Positions 23,279 through 32,384 of a DNA stretch of 56,154 nt are shown in pieces. Under the pieces are notes generated by a model, which did not search any database, was not told where the DNA came from, and saw only the letters and a list, made by a program, of their open reading frames with translations. Origin of the DNA: Verrucomicrobiota bacterium (GTDB lineage: Bacteria; Verrucomicrobiota; Verrucomicrobiia; Opitutales; Opitutaceae); contig JAFEGO010000022.1 in assembly GCA_018239845.1 (NCBI GenBank), positions 1 to 56,154 on the forward strand, read 5' to 3'. Position numbers and translations under genes: made by a program. Positions within the stretch are counted from its first letter, which is position 1; the number at the start of each line of letters is the position of its first letter.

Positions 23279-24307
23279 ATGCCTTTTCCTCACACCTTAC
23301 GCCCAGCTTCGCGCACGCTCGGCCTCCTGTTCGCTTCAGTCCTGCTGCTCTTTCGCCTTCCGTTGACGGCGGCCAGCGCACCGCCGCCCACGAAGGATGA
23401 GTTTCTGCCCCTCGTGCAGCTGGCGCCGTTCGTCGTCAACGGGCAGTCCCTCGCGATCTCGATTTACGCGCGCACGAAGTCCGACCGGCGCTACGGCGAG
23501 GAGTTTGCCGAGCGCGTCACGAAGGTCGTCTATGAGTCCGTGACGGAGTCCACCGGCCGAGGCCTCGTGATCATCGGGGCGAAGGGCGAGCCCCACCCCA
23601 TCACGGTATTCCGAAAATTCCTCGCGCTCGCCCGCGAAGGAAAACTGGACCCCGCCATCGCCGCGCGGGCACCGGAGCTCGCCGCCGCGCTGGACCACTG
23701 GGAGCATAGCGTGGACAAGGACAAAAAGGACAGCGACGAGACGCAGGACCGCGACGGCGAGGTGGACATGGATTTCGAAAAAATCGTCTCCGCACTTCCG
23801 ATACCACTGGAAGGCGTCGGCGCGAAGCTCTACCAGCTCGCCTGGGCGGAGAAATTCGACGAGGCAAAGGTCGAGGCCCGGCTGCGCGCGCTGCGGCCGG
23901 ACGACCTGGAGCGCCGGGACCTGTTCAAGTCCTTCGACTGGGTGTTCTATCTGCCGCCCAAGGGCGCGTTTGACCGCGTGCTCGACGAGCTCATCGCCGA
24001 TGCGCTCAAGCATGAGGACGTCAGTTTCTTCGCCCGGGTGGCCGTGAAGGGCGTGCTGCTCGCGGTGAAGCCGAAGATCCGCCGCGCGATTGAGGCGATG
24101 CGACAGGGCCTGTTGTTCAAGACCGAGGTGCAGGCGCAATCCGGCCGCAGCGAAGAGGACGTGGCGGCGCTGACCGACGCCTACATCGAGGTCTTCATGC
24201 CCGGCGAAAAATCGTCCGGCGGCTCCGACCACGAACGCGCCGTCGCCGCGGTCCGGGCCCGGCTGCGCCAGCTGGATGAAAAGCCCAAACCCGCCGCCGC
24301 GCCCTGA
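23279..24307 (+). CDS. Secreted hypothetical protein
   Basis: The 342-residue protein has an N-terminal signal peptide (hydrophobic stretch at about 13-32 ending TAASA). The mature N-terminus carries FLPLVQLAPFVVNGQ. This recalls the LSPFxV box seen at the N-termini of many verrucomicrobial TonB-dependent receptors, though no receptor domain follows. The rest is helical, with an acidic low-complexity linker (DKDKKDSDETQDRDGE) around 147-162. It is transcribed divergently from the hybrid kinase across about 150 bp. Family not recognised; an envelope location is the only safe inference. Confidence 0.55.
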   Translation: MPFPHTLRPASRTLGLLFASVLLLFRLPLTAASAPPPTKDEFLPLVQLAPFVVNGQSLAISIYARTKSDRRYGEEFAERVTKVVYESVTESTGRGLVIIGAKGEPHPITVFRKFLALAREGKLDPAIAARAPELAAALDHWEHSVDKDKKDSDETQDRDGEVDMDFEKIVSALPIPLEGVGAKLYQLAWAEKFDEAKVEARLRALRPDDLERRDLFKSFDWVFYLPPKGAFDRVLDELIADALKHEDVSFFARVAVKGVLLAVKPKIRRAIEAMRQGLLFKTEVQAQSGRSEEDVAALTDAYIEVFMPGEKSSGGSDHERAVAAVRARLRQLDEKPKPAAAP

Positions 24308-24859
24308 TCAGGGAGCCAGGCCGGCGTGGGCCCGCACCGCCGCGGCAAAGTCCGCCGGCCGGTCCGGCGACACGACGAGACAGCGGGTCGGCCAGCGCAG
24401 GATCACGGCCCGGTCGCGGTCCGTCACGAGCGCCTCATAGTCGCCGAGGCGTCGGTTGCGAAATTCGCCGGTGATGGCGCCCGCCCCGTCGTTGCCGAAA
24501 ACCTTCACGGAAAACTTCATCGCCTCGGGATCGACCTCCACGCCCTGCAAGCCCTGGAGGCTGAACCGCGTGAGCCGCCCGCGTCTCACGGCGACCAGTT
24601 CGCCACCACCCACGCGATAACCCAGGACCTGTGAATGGAAATAGACCGGCAGAACCACGAGCAAACCCACCAGCGGCGCGAGGCCCATCGCCCAGCGTGA
24701 CTTCACCGGGAAATTCAACCCGAAGCCGAGCGCAAGGTTCAGCGCGATCGCACCGGCGATCACCGCGAACGCCAGCCAGCTGATCGCCTTCACGCGCCGG
24801 CCGATCGGAGCACCAAACTCCACCAGCTCGGGCGGGAGGTTTTCAGCGGGCTTGTTCAT
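24308..24859 (-). CDS. Small membrane protein with bacterial PH-like domain
   Basis: The 183-residue protein has two membrane helices near the N-terminus (about 25-48 and 58-75). A C-terminal domain of about 105 residues follows: a run of beta strands then a helix (YRVGGGELVAVRRG...VEVDPEAMKFSVKVFGNDG...VVSPDRPADFAAAVR). This pattern fits the bacterial PH-like domains found on short membrane anchors. The conserved end VVSPDRPxxF is typical. Its role is unknown; such proteins may bind membrane partners. Its stop immediately follows the stop of the convergent secreted-protein gene. Confidence 0.65.
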   Translation of the reverse strand: MNKPAENLPPELVEFGAPIGRRVKAISWLAFAVIAGAIALNLALGFGLNFPVKSRWAMGLAPLVGLLVVLPVYFHSQVLGYRVGGGELVAVRRGRLTRFSLQGLQGVEVDPEAMKFSVKVFGNDGAGAITGEFRNRRLGDYEALVTDRDRAVILRWPTRCLVVSPDRPADFAAAVRAHAGLAP

Positions 24860-24931
24860 GGCCGCATGGTACTAGGCTAACTATCAGCTATCAATTACTT
24901 AGCCGGAGAATCGAGCTCCGTCACCGACCAC

Positions 24932-24963
24932 AAAAAAGCCGCCGGGAGCGAACTCACGGCGGC
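24932..24963 (-). terminator. Intrinsic terminator of the SWIB gene
   Basis: Perfect 7-bp GC stem (24938-24944 with 24957-24963) and a 12-nt loop, followed on the minus strand by six T. It starts 21 bp beyond the SWIB stop codon. Confidence 0.8.
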
Positions 24964-24983
24964 CAAATTTGAGGTCGAACGAA

Positions 24984-25259
24984 TTACTTGGAGACGTGAC
25001 CGGAGACGAGCTTGGTCATCTCGAACATCGAGACGGTCTTCTTGCCACCGAAGACGGCCTTGAGCTTGTCGTCGGCATTGATGTTGGTCTTCACCTTCTT
25101 GTCCTGGAGACCATTCTTCTTGATGTAGGCCCAGAGCTTCTTGGTGAGCTCAGTGCGGGGGAGCGGAGCAGCGCCGACGACCGCGGCGAGCGTGGCGTCA
25201 GGCGTAACCGGTTTCATGAAGGCAGCGTTAGGTTTACGAGCAGCAGGTTTTTTAGCCAT
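24984..25259 (-). CDS. SWIB/MDM2-domain protein
   Basis: The 91-residue protein has a basic Lys/Ala/Pro N-terminal tail (about 1-20) followed by one SWIB/MDM2 fold. The key phrases are LPRTELTKKLWAYIKKNGLQD and a Phe/Met-rich end. In eukaryotes SWIB occurs in chromatin remodelling subunits. In bacteria it is found mainly in Chlamydiae, Verrucomicrobia and some others, sometimes fused to topoisomerase I. A small basic stand-alone form suggests nucleoid association, which is inference. It has its own terminator, and a TATAAA box lies about 50 bp upstream on the minus strand, so it is probably a short, strongly expressed monocistronic gene. Confidence 0.88.
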   Translation of the reverse strand: MAKKPAARKPNAAFMKPVTPDATLAAVVGAAPLPRTELTKKLWAYIKKNGLQDKKVKTNINADDKLKAVFGGKKTVSMFEMTKLVSGHVSK

Positions 25260-25370
25260 ATGTGAGTTTTGTTGTTTAGGGCGCTTTCCCTCGAAAGCAA
25301 CGCCTTTATAGAGGGAAAACAGCGGGTTTGCCTAGGAGAATCTTAACCGGTGCCCCGGGCGGGCCGGCGG

Positions 25371-27221
25371 TCAGGTCCGGTCGTCCACCTGCACAAACTG
25401 CTTGTAAAGCGCCGCGTAATGGCCCTCCTGCGCGAGCAGCTGCGGGTGTGTACCACGCTCGATGATACGGCCCTGGTCGAGCACGAGCACGAGGTCGGCG
25501 TGGCGGATCGTGCTGAGGCGGTGCGCCACGATGAAGCTCGTGCGGCCGCGCAGGAGCTCGACCAGCGCCTTCTGCAGGCGCGCCTCGGTGAGCGCATCGA
25601 TCGAGCTCGTGGCCTCGTCGAGGATCACGATGCGCGGGTCGGCGAGCAGCGCGCGGGTGAAGCAGATGAGCTGCCGCTGGCCGACGGAGAGGCCCGCGCC
25701 GCGCTCGCCCACCTCGGTCAGCAGGCCCTTCGGCAGCGCCTCGAAAAGGTCGAGGCAGTCGAGCCTGCGCGCAGCCTCGCGGATCTCGGCGTCGGTCGCC
25801 TCGGGTTTGCTCAGGCGGATGTTCTCGAGCACGGTGCCGCCGAAGAGGAAGTTCTGCTGCTGCACCATGCCCATCTGGCGGTGGAGCGACTCGCTGGTGA
25901 GCAGGAGGATGTCGCGGCCGTCGATCAGCAGCTCGCCGCCGGTCGGCAGGTAAAACTTGGATACGAGGTTGATGATCGAGCTCTTGCCGCTGCCGGTGTG
26001 GCCCACGAGCGCGACGGTGTGGCCCGGCTCGGCGGTGAAGCTCACGTCGTGCAGGACCGGCCGCGCCGGATCGTAGCCGAAGGTGACGCGGCGGAATTCC
26101 ACCCGCGCGCCGTGCGCCGCGGCGCCGGCGACGGCTTCGCGGCGCGGGTCGGGCAGCGGCTGCGCCTTGGGGTCGTCCTGCCACTCGGGCTCGTGGTCGA
26201 TCAGGCGGAAGACGCGCTCGCAGCCGGCCATGGCGAGGAGCGCCTGGTTGTACTGGTTGCCGATGGTGGCGATGGGCGTGAAGAACTGGTTCGCCATCAG
26301 GAAGAACACGATGAGGTCGGCCAGCGTCATCACGTCGTGGAAGGTGCGCCAGCCGCCGATCATCAGCAGGATCGCCACGAAGAACTGGCTGTTGAGCTCG
26401 AGCAGGGGCACGAGGATCGCCGAGGTGCGGGCGAGCTGGATGTTGTAGCGCGAGTGGTCGGAGAGCAGGCTGCGGAAGAGCCCCGTGTTGGTCTCCTGCC
26501 GCACGAAGCCCTGCGTCACGCGGATGCCGTTGACCGACTCCGCCAGCGTCGCCGTCACGCGACTGAAGCTCTCGGTCGCCGCGCGCGACTCCACGCTGAG
26601 CCGCAGGCGGAAGCGGCGGTTGATCGCCCACAGCACAGGCGCCATGGCGACGACCACGAGGAAGAGCACCCAGTCGCACTTCAGCATGACGAAGGTCGCG
26701 AAGACCATGCCGCCGAACTGGATGATGACCACGAAGAGCACGTCCTGGATGCCGATGCGCATGGCCTCCACGTCGCTCGTCACGCGGCTGATGATGCGGC
26801 CGAGCTTCACGCGGTGGAAGAAGCTCATCGGCTGGCGCTGGACCTTTTCGAAGATCTCCGCGCGCAGGCCGTTGACGACCGTCTCGCCGATCTCGAGCGC
26901 ATAGCGCTGGCGGAAGTGGAAGAGGAAATCCGTAAGGAACGCCGCGATGGCGTAGCCGCCGATCCACCAGATGAGCTGGCTGCTCTCGTGCCGCATGATC
27001 GGCCCGCTGATGATCAGGCTGGAGAGCCACACCAGCGCCGGCAGCTGGGCCGAGCGGATGAGCGAGAGGATGATCAGCGCGATGAGCTTACCCCGCACCG
27101 GCCGCGTGTAGGTGAGGAGGCGGCGGATGAGTTTCCAATCGAGGGGCTTTTGCAGCTCCTCGTTGTCCTCGGCGTCGTTCTCGCGCCGGATGATGGAGAG
27201 GTTGGGCGGCGGGGGCTTCAT
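25371..27221 (-). CDS. Heterodimeric ABC exporter subunit B (permease-ATPase)
   Basis: The 616-residue protein has an N-terminal six-helix exporter domain and a C-terminal ATPase. Walker A is GHTGSGKSS (about 404). Walker B keeps the catalytic Glu (VILDEATSSID, about 533). The H-loop is AHRLS. Its signature is LSVGQ in place of LSGGQ (about 509), the complement of the partner's altered Walker B. The start ATG overlaps the partner's stop (ATGA, 27218-27221). Together they form a type IV exporter of the LmrCD/TmrAB/TM287-288 kind for drugs, lipids or peptides. A longer open frame reaches 27893 but lies within the partner gene. Confidence 0.9.
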   Translation of the reverse strand: MKPPPPNLSIIRRENDAEDNEELQKPLDWKLIRRLLTYTRPVRGKLIALIILSLIRSAQLPALVWLSSLIISGPIMRHESSQLIWWIGGYAIAAFLTDFLFHFRQRYALEIGETVVNGLRAEIFEKVQRQPMSFFHRVKLGRIISRVTSDVEAMRIGIQDVLFVVIIQFGGMVFATFVMLKCDWVLFLVVVAMAPVLWAINRRFRLRLSVESRAATESFSRVTATLAESVNGIRVTQGFVRQETNTGLFRSLLSDHSRYNIQLARTSAILVPLLELNSQFFVAILLMIGGWRTFHDVMTLADLIVFFLMANQFFTPIATIGNQYNQALLAMAGCERVFRLIDHEPEWQDDPKAQPLPDPRREAVAGAAAHGARVEFRRVTFGYDPARPVLHDVSFTAEPGHTVALVGHTGSGKSSIINLVSKFYLPTGGELLIDGRDILLLTSESLHRQMGMVQQQNFLFGGTVLENIRLSKPEATDAEIREAARRLDCLDLFEALPKGLLTEVGERGAGLSVGQRQLICFTRALLADPRIVILDEATSSIDALTEARLQKALVELLRGRTSFIVAHRLSTIRHADLVLVLDQGRIIERGTHPQLLAQEGHYAALYKQFVQVDDRT

Positions 27222-29113
27222 GCGCGGGGCTCCTTCGGCGGTTGCTGCAGCTGCGCGCTGTCCACGAGCTGCAGGTTGGCGACGTGCAGGTACGGGCCGG
27301 GCACGCGCATCAGCTCCTCGTGCGTGCCGCGCTGAGTGATGCGGCCGTCCTCCATGACGATGATCAGGTCCGCGCGCCGCAGCGTGCTCAGGCGGTGTGC
27401 GACGATAAAGGTCGTGCGGCCGGCGATAGCCCGGTCGAGCGCCTCGAAGATCTCGTGCTCCGTCTCGCTGTCGATCGCCGCCGTCGGGTCGTCGAGCAGC
27501 AGGATCGCCGGCTCGAGGAGCACGGCGCGCGCGATGGCCAGGCGCTGGCGCTGGCCGCCGGAGAGGCTGCTGCCGCTCTCGCCGAGGATCGTCTCGTAGC
27601 CCTGCGGCAGCGCCATGATGAAGTCGTGTGCCGCCGCGATGCGCGCGGCCCGCTCGATCTGGGCCTGCGTGGCGAGGGGGTGGCCGAAGGCGATGTTGGC
27701 CGCGATGGTGTTGGAGAAGAGAAAGCTCTCCTGGAAGACGAGGCCGATGTTGCGGCGCAGGTCGTCGAGCTTGAGCGTGCGCGCGTCCATGCCGTCGATC
27801 AGCACCGCGCCCGAGGTCGGGTCCCAGAAGCGCGGGATGAGGCTCATCAGCACGCTCTTGCCCGCGCCCGTGGCGCCGAGGATGGCGACGCATTGTCCGG
27901 GCTTCACCGTGAGGGAGATGTCCTTCAACACGGGGTCGATGCCGCTGTAGGAAAAGGACACGCGGTCGAACTGCACCTCACCGCGCAGCCGCGGGCAGGG
28001 CCGGGCGTCGGGCGCATCCTGCACCTCGACCGGCGCGTCGAGGATCTCAAAGACCCGGCGCGCACCGATCAGGGACTGCTGCACGCTGTTGACGACGTTG
28101 GCGACGTTGTTGACCTGGCCGGAGAACTGCTCGAGCAGGCCCGCGAAGACCACGAGGCCCGCACCGACGGAGATCTGGCCCTGGAAGACAAGCCAGCCGC
28201 CGTAGCCCAGCAGCACGATCATGTTGATGCGCGTGAGGAAGCCGACTGCCGGCGTGAAGAGGCTGAGGCTCCAGAAGATATTCCGCTGCTGGTCGTAGCA
28301 GGCCTGGTTGTCGGCGTTGAACTTGGCGCGGTTTTCCTTCTCGCGGCCGAAGCCCTTGGTGACGGCGATGCCCTGCACGCTCTCGGCCAGGGTCTGCACC
28401 ATGCGCTCCACGAGGAGGCGGTTGCGCGTGTAGTCGGGCTGGATGCGCTTGGAAAACCACGTGGACATCAGCGCGAGAAGCGGCGTCGTCGCGAGGCAGG
28501 CGACCGTGAGGCCCGGGCTCACGCTCACCATGTAGATCACATAGACCGTGAGCGAGATGACCATGATCACGCTCTGGATCATCACCTGGTCCACAAACAT
28601 GCGGACCGACTGCACGTCGCCCGTCACGCGCGTGATGATCGAGCCCGTGGTGTTGGCGTCGAAGAAGCGGAAACTCAGCCGCTGGAGCTTGTCGTAAACC
28701 TCGGCGCGCAGGTCCACCACGAGCTTCTGCTGCACGAGCTTGTTGACCGAGACGGCATAGACGTAGTTGAGGATCGCGCGGCTGACCGCGAAGAACAGGA
28801 TGAAGCCGGCGAGGAACGCCAGGGTCTCGTAGCGCGACCAGTGCGCGGGCAGCGGGATCTGGTACTTGCCGGGCGGGTGCACCGGCTCGGCCGCCTGCCC
28901 CGGGTGGTCCGCCGCCAGCTCCTGCCGGATGTAGTCGATGCCCTGGCCCGTGAGATTGAGGCCGACGAGGCCCATCGTCAGCAGCACCAGCTGGATCAGC
29001 AGCACCGCGATGCAGTGCATCCGGTAACGCCATGCGAGCTTGAACAGCCGTCGGATCAGCTCCCCGTTGGTGGGAGCCGCGACCCCGGCGGCATCTGAGG
29101 ACGAGGCGGACAT
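27218..29113 (-). CDS. Heterodimeric ABC exporter subunit A (permease-ATPase)
   Basis: The 631-residue half-transporter has membrane helices in the first 350 residues and an ATPase domain after about 380. Walker A is GATGAGKS (about 411). The signature is the canonical LSGGQ (about 515). Walker B reads LLLDDPTAAID (about 538), with Asp instead of the catalytic Glu. In heterodimeric exporters this Asp marks the non-hydrolysing site. The partner downstream overlaps by 4 bp. A loop of about 40 residues between the first two helices (PGQAAEPVHPPGKY) is Pro-rich and likely periplasmic. The exported substrate is unknown. Confidence 0.9.
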   Translation of the reverse strand: MSASSSDAAGVAAPTNGELIRRLFKLAWRYRMHCIAVLLIQLVLLTMGLVGLNLTGQGIDYIRQELAADHPGQAAEPVHPPGKYQIPLPAHWSRYETLAFLAGFILFFAVSRAILNYVYAVSVNKLVQQKLVVDLRAEVYDKLQRLSFRFFDANTTGSIITRVTGDVQSVRMFVDQVMIQSVIMVISLTVYVIYMVSVSPGLTVACLATTPLLALMSTWFSKRIQPDYTRNRLLVERMVQTLAESVQGIAVTKGFGREKENRAKFNADNQACYDQQRNIFWSLSLFTPAVGFLTRINMIVLLGYGGWLVFQGQISVGAGLVVFAGLLEQFSGQVNNVANVVNSVQQSLIGARRVFEILDAPVEVQDAPDARPCPRLRGEVQFDRVSFSYSGIDPVLKDISLTVKPGQCVAILGATGAGKSVLMSLIPRFWDPTSGAVLIDGMDARTLKLDDLRRNIGLVFQESFLFSNTIAANIAFGHPLATQAQIERAARIAAAHDFIMALPQGYETILGESGSSLSGGQRQRLAIARAVLLEPAILLLDDPTAAIDSETEHEIFEALDRAIAGRTTFIVAHRLSTLRRADLIIVMEDGRITQRGTHEELMRVPGPYLHVANLQLVDSAQLQQPPKEPRA

Positions 29114-29234
29114 GGAACGTTCACGCTATCCCTCTTGCCCGCGAACACACGAAATTTTTTGCCTGAACAATCGCCCTCTCATCACCGCCTTGGACCCCGT
29201 CCGCGGGCCATGGTCCGCGCGGTGCGTAAAAAAA

Positions 29235-29789
29235 TTACCGCTGTGCCTGGCTGCCCTGCTGCGCGGCTTGCTCGCGCAGCGCGCGGCGGCGGCGCACCTC
29301 GGTCGCGACCGCCTCGAGGCGGCGCTGCTCGTCAGCCGGCGTCGGGTTGAGCACGACGGGGCCGCCCACCGGCACGGGCGGGGTGCCGGCCACCGGCCGC
29401 GGCATCGGCATCACCGCGTTTCCACCCGAGACGACCTTGGCCTGCTTCAGCGTGAGTGTGAGCAGGCGGCCGTTTTGCTCGACCGTGATGAGATCGCGGG
29501 CCTCGTCGTGGGACTTGATGACGAAATCGCGCCCGGGCTCGTTGAGCCGCGCCCAGGTGCTCGATTTCTTGCCCGTGTCGAAAATGCTGAACATGTAGTG
29601 GTCGCCCTCGGCCATGATGCCGCGGAGCTCGATCAGGGCATCGGGCGTGGCCGCGTTGGCGGCCCCGGCGGAGGCCGGCGGCTTGAACGGCGAATCGCCC
29701 GCCAGCCCGTCCGCCGCATGCGCCGCGAGCCCCGGCAGCAGGCCGAGGCAGGCAATCAGGCGGACATGGCGGACCAAGGGGGGCATCAT
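29235..29789 (-). CDS. Secreted small protein, possibly GspC/PilP-like beta domain
   Basis: The 184-residue protein has a signal peptide (about 1-25, ending AAHA). A beta-rich segment (IELRGIMAEGDHYMFSIFDT...FVIKSHDEARDLITVEQNGR, about 51-110) follows, then a Pro/Val linker and a charged Arg/Gln-rich helical tail. The strand pattern (LRG...YxFxIFD...WxxLxEPG...VxxxDxxxxxITVEQNG) resembles the small beta domains of GspC/PilP-type secretion proteins, but that is only a structural guess. The same pattern appears at the C-terminus of the proline-rich protein at 49161-50465. Confidence 0.5.
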   Translation of the reverse strand: MMPPLVRHVRLIACLGLLPGLAAHAADGLAGDSPFKPPASAGAANAATPDALIELRGIMAEGDHYMFSIFDTGKKSSTWARLNEPGRDFVIKSHDEARDLITVEQNGRLLTLTLKQAKVVSGGNAVMPMPRPVAGTPPVPVGGPVVLNPTPADEQRRLEAVATEVRRRRALREQAAQQGSQAQR

Positions 29790-29860
29790 GACAGTAGATA
29801 AGACGGATCAAGGGCCGTCAAGTGACGCGGAAAATGCATCCCGCGGATTTTCCGTCCCAA

Positions 29861-31243
29861 TTATAGCAGGACACCCCGCATGATCATCATGGCCACGCTG
29901 AAGTAGATGATCAGGCCGGTCACGTCCACGAGGGTCGCGACAAAGGGCGCGCTCGAGGTCGCCGGATCGAGGCCGAGGCGCTTGAGGAGCAGCGGCAGCA
30001 TCGAGCCCATGAGCGAGCCCCAGAGCACGATGCCCGTGAGCGAGACGCCCACGCTTGTCGCGACCAGGAGCCAGTGCGGGCCGTAGATGTTCGAGAAGAG
30101 CGACCAGGCCGCGATGCGCAGGAAGCCGATCACACCGAGGATCAGGCCGAGCATCGTGCCCGCGGCGAGTTCGCGGCGCATCACGCGCCACCAGTCGCGG
30201 AGCCGGAATTCGCCGAGGGCCAGCGCGCGGATCACGAGGGTCGCGGCCTGCGAGCCGGCGTTGCCGCCCGAGCTGATGACCAGCGGCACGAAGAGCGCGA
30301 GCACCACGGCCTTCGCGATCTCGTCCTCGAAGTAGCTCATCGCCGTCGCCGTGAGCATTTCGCCGAGGAAGAGCACCACGAGCCAGCTCGCGCGCTTCTT
30401 CACCATGCGGAGGAGCGGGATCGTCGTGTAGGGCTCGTCGAGGGCTTCGCTACCGCCCATCTTCTGGATGTCCTCGGTGGCCTCTTCGCTCGCGACGTCG
30501 AGCATGTCGTCCACCGTCACGATGCCGATGAGCTTGCGCTGCTCGTCCGTCACGGGGAGCGCCACGCGGTCGAACTTGCGGAAGATTTCGAGGGCTTTCT
30601 CCCGGTCGTCCTGCGGGAGGAGCATGGTGTAATTGCCGTCGAGCAGCTCGCTGATCGGCCGGTCGAGCGGCGAGAGCAGCAGGCGCCGCACACGGATGTC
30701 GTCGAGGAGGTGGCCCGCGTCATCGACGACGAAGACGACGTTGAGCGTCTCGCGGTCGTAGCCGTGCTCGCGGATGTAGTCGAGGGCCTGGCGCACCGTC
30801 CAGTCGGGGTGCACGGCCACGTAGTCGAGCGTCATCATGCGGCCGACGCTGTGCTCCGGATACGCGAGCAGCGACTGCGCCACCTGGCGTTCGTCGGGCG
30901 TGAGCATGGAGAGGAGCTGCATCGCGACGTCGAGGGGCAGCTCGTTGAGGAAGGAGGTGCGGTCGTCGGGCGGCAGGGCGTTGAGCAGGGCGGCGGACTG
31001 CTCCTGCGTGAGCAGCTTGAGCAGCTTTTTCTGCCCCTCGATCGGCAGGTAGGTGAAGACCGCGGCACCGAGCTCGCGCGAGCCGACGCGGAAGAGTACC
31101 GCCAGTTCCTCCACCGACAGCTCGGCGGCCATCGGCGCGAGGTCGGCGGGCAACCACGGATCGAGGTACTTTTTCAGCGCGGCAAGATCCTTGCGCGCGA
31201 TGAGGGCGGAGAGTTCGGGACGGACGTTTGCCTGGTTGGGCAT
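29861..31243 (-). CDS. mgtE: Magnesium transporter MgtE
   Basis: This 460-residue protein is an Mg2+ channel/transporter of the inner membrane. The N-domain spans about 30-130 (superhelical, with LLNALPPDDRTSFLNELP). Two CBS domains span about 135-255 and sense cytoplasmic Mg2+. Five membrane helices follow, including the family signature GGNAGSQAATLVIRALALGE at about 325-345. The length matches MgtE (about 450). In known members low Mg2+ opens the pore. No M-box riboswitch could be confirmed in the 161-bp upstream gap. Confidence 0.93.
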   Translation of the reverse strand: MPNQANVRPELSALIARKDLAALKKYLDPWLPADLAPMAAELSVEELAVLFRVGSRELGAAVFTYLPIEGQKKLLKLLTQEQSAALLNALPPDDRTSFLNELPLDVAMQLLSMLTPDERQVAQSLLAYPEHSVGRMMTLDYVAVHPDWTVRQALDYIREHGYDRETLNVVFVVDDAGHLLDDIRVRRLLLSPLDRPISELLDGNYTMLLPQDDREKALEIFRKFDRVALPVTDEQRKLIGIVTVDDMLDVASEEATEDIQKMGGSEALDEPYTTIPLLRMVKKRASWLVVLFLGEMLTATAMSYFEDEIAKAVVLALFVPLVISSGGNAGSQAATLVIRALALGEFRLRDWWRVMRRELAAGTMLGLILGVIGFLRIAAWSLFSNIYGPHWLLVATSVGVSLTGIVLWGSLMGSMLPLLLKRLGLDPATSSAPFVATLVDVTGLIIYFSVAMMIMRGVLL

Positions 31244-31404
31244 GCCGGGAGGCAGGCAGGTTGCCGCGCGTGTTTCAATCCCCGGGATGTCATGCCTTCG
31301 TCACATCCGCGTGACGTGGCCCGGGCCTCCCGCCCGTGGTTTGCGACAAGCCCGGGAGACGCTTTCGTTCTTGGAGCCCCGCCTGCTCGCTGACAAAGAA
31401 CGGC

Positions 31405-32346
31405 ATGCGCTCCCTTCTCCTCCTGCTGGTCGCCGGGCTGGCTCTCGCCGGTTGCAGCCGGCCTGCGGTCCACCCCTATCAGGGCTATCTGGAAGGCGAA
31501 TACATCTACGTCGCCGCGCCCCTCGCCGGCCGGCTCGAAAAACTCTCCGTCGCCAAGGGCGACCGCGTCGCCGCCGGCGCCCCGCTCTTCACGCTCGAGC
31601 GCAGCGCCGAGCTCGCCAGCCAGCGCCAGGCCGCCGACCAGCTCCGCGCCGCCCGCGCCCGCCTCGAGGATCTGCAAAAGGGCTCCCGCCCCTCCGAACT
31701 CGCCGCGCTCGAAGCCCGCGTCGAGCAGGCCCGCGCCACCACGCAGCTCTCGCAGCTCGACCTCGACCGCCAGACCGCGCTCCACGCGACGAAGGTCATT
31801 TCCGACAGCGACTACGACCGCGCCCGCCTGACCCACGAGAAAAACGTCCGCGCGCTCGACGAGCTCTCCGCCGACCTCGCCACCGCCCGGCTCGGCGGCC
31901 GCGCCGACACCATTGCCGCCGCGCAGGCCGATGCCGCCGCCGCCGAGGCCGCGCTCGCCCGCGCCGATTGGAACGTCGAGCAAAAGGCCCAGGCCGCCCC
32001 GCGCGCCGCGCTCGTGTACGACACGCTCTACCGCGAGGGCGAGTTCATCGCCGCCGCCAATCCGGTCGTCGCGCTGCTCCCGCCGGAGAACATCAAGGTC
32101 CGCTTCTTCGTGCCCGAGGCCGAGTTCACCGGGCTCAAGGCCGGCGACACCGTGCAGGTCAACTTCAGCGGCCGCCCCGCCCTCGCCGCCCGCGTGAGCT
32201 ACCTCTCGCCGCAGCCCGAGTACACGCCGCCCGTCCTCTACAACCGCGAGAATCGCTCCAAGCTCGTCTTCATGGTCGAGGCCGTCTTCGACCCCGCCGC
32301 CGCGCGCGATCTCCACCCGGGCCAGCCCGTGGATGTCACCAAGTAG
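31405..32346 (+). CDS. HlyD-family periplasmic adaptor lipoprotein
   Basis: From ATG 31405 the protein has 313 residues. It has a lipoprotein signal (LALAGC, Cys at about 18). A biotinyl-lipoyl-like strand pair (VAAPLAGRLEKLSVAKGDRVAAGAPLFTLE) follows, then a long alpha-hairpin rich in Ala, Arg and Glu (about 70-200), and the closing beta-barrel part (IKVRFFVPEAEFTGLKAGDTVQVNF). It should link the ABC-2 permease to the outer membrane. It heads an operon with the ATPase and permease genes. Its stop TAG (32344-32346) is supplied by the GTAG head of a REP hairpin. Confidence 0.88.
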   Translation: MRSLLLLLVAGLALAGCSRPAVHPYQGYLEGEYIYVAAPLAGRLEKLSVAKGDRVAAGAPLFTLERSAELASQRQAADQLRAARARLEDLQKGSRPSELAALEARVEQARATTQLSQLDLDRQTALHATKVISDSDYDRARLTHEKNVRALDELSADLATARLGGRADTIAAAQADAAAAEAALARADWNVEQKAQAAPRAALVYDTLYREGEFIAAANPVVALLPPENIKVRFFVPEAEFTGLKAGDTVQVNFSGRPALAARVSYLSPQPEYTPPVLYNRENRSKLVFMVEAVFDPAAARDLHPGQPVDVTK

Positions 32347-32370
32347 GGCGGGTCTTCGACCCGCCCTTCG
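32343..32370 (+). repeat. GTAG-headed REP hairpin inside an operon
   Basis: GTAG is followed by the hairpin GGCGGGTC-TTC-GACCCGCCC (to 32366) and TTCG. The TAG within the head is the stop codon of the HlyD gene. The hairpin sits between HlyD and the ABC ATPase and may lower expression of the downstream genes or protect the upstream message. Confidence 0.7.
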
Positions 32371-32384
32371 CCTCCGCCTGTCTC

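Noticed and set aside
25371..27893. An 840-codon version of ABC subunit B
   Set aside because: The first 224 codons are out-of-frame sequence within subunit A. ATG 27221, overlapping the upstream stop, gives the correct half-transporter length.
31244..31404. M-box Mg2+ riboswitch before mgtE
   Set aside because: The gap has the right size but I could not recognise the conserved M-box core on the minus strand.
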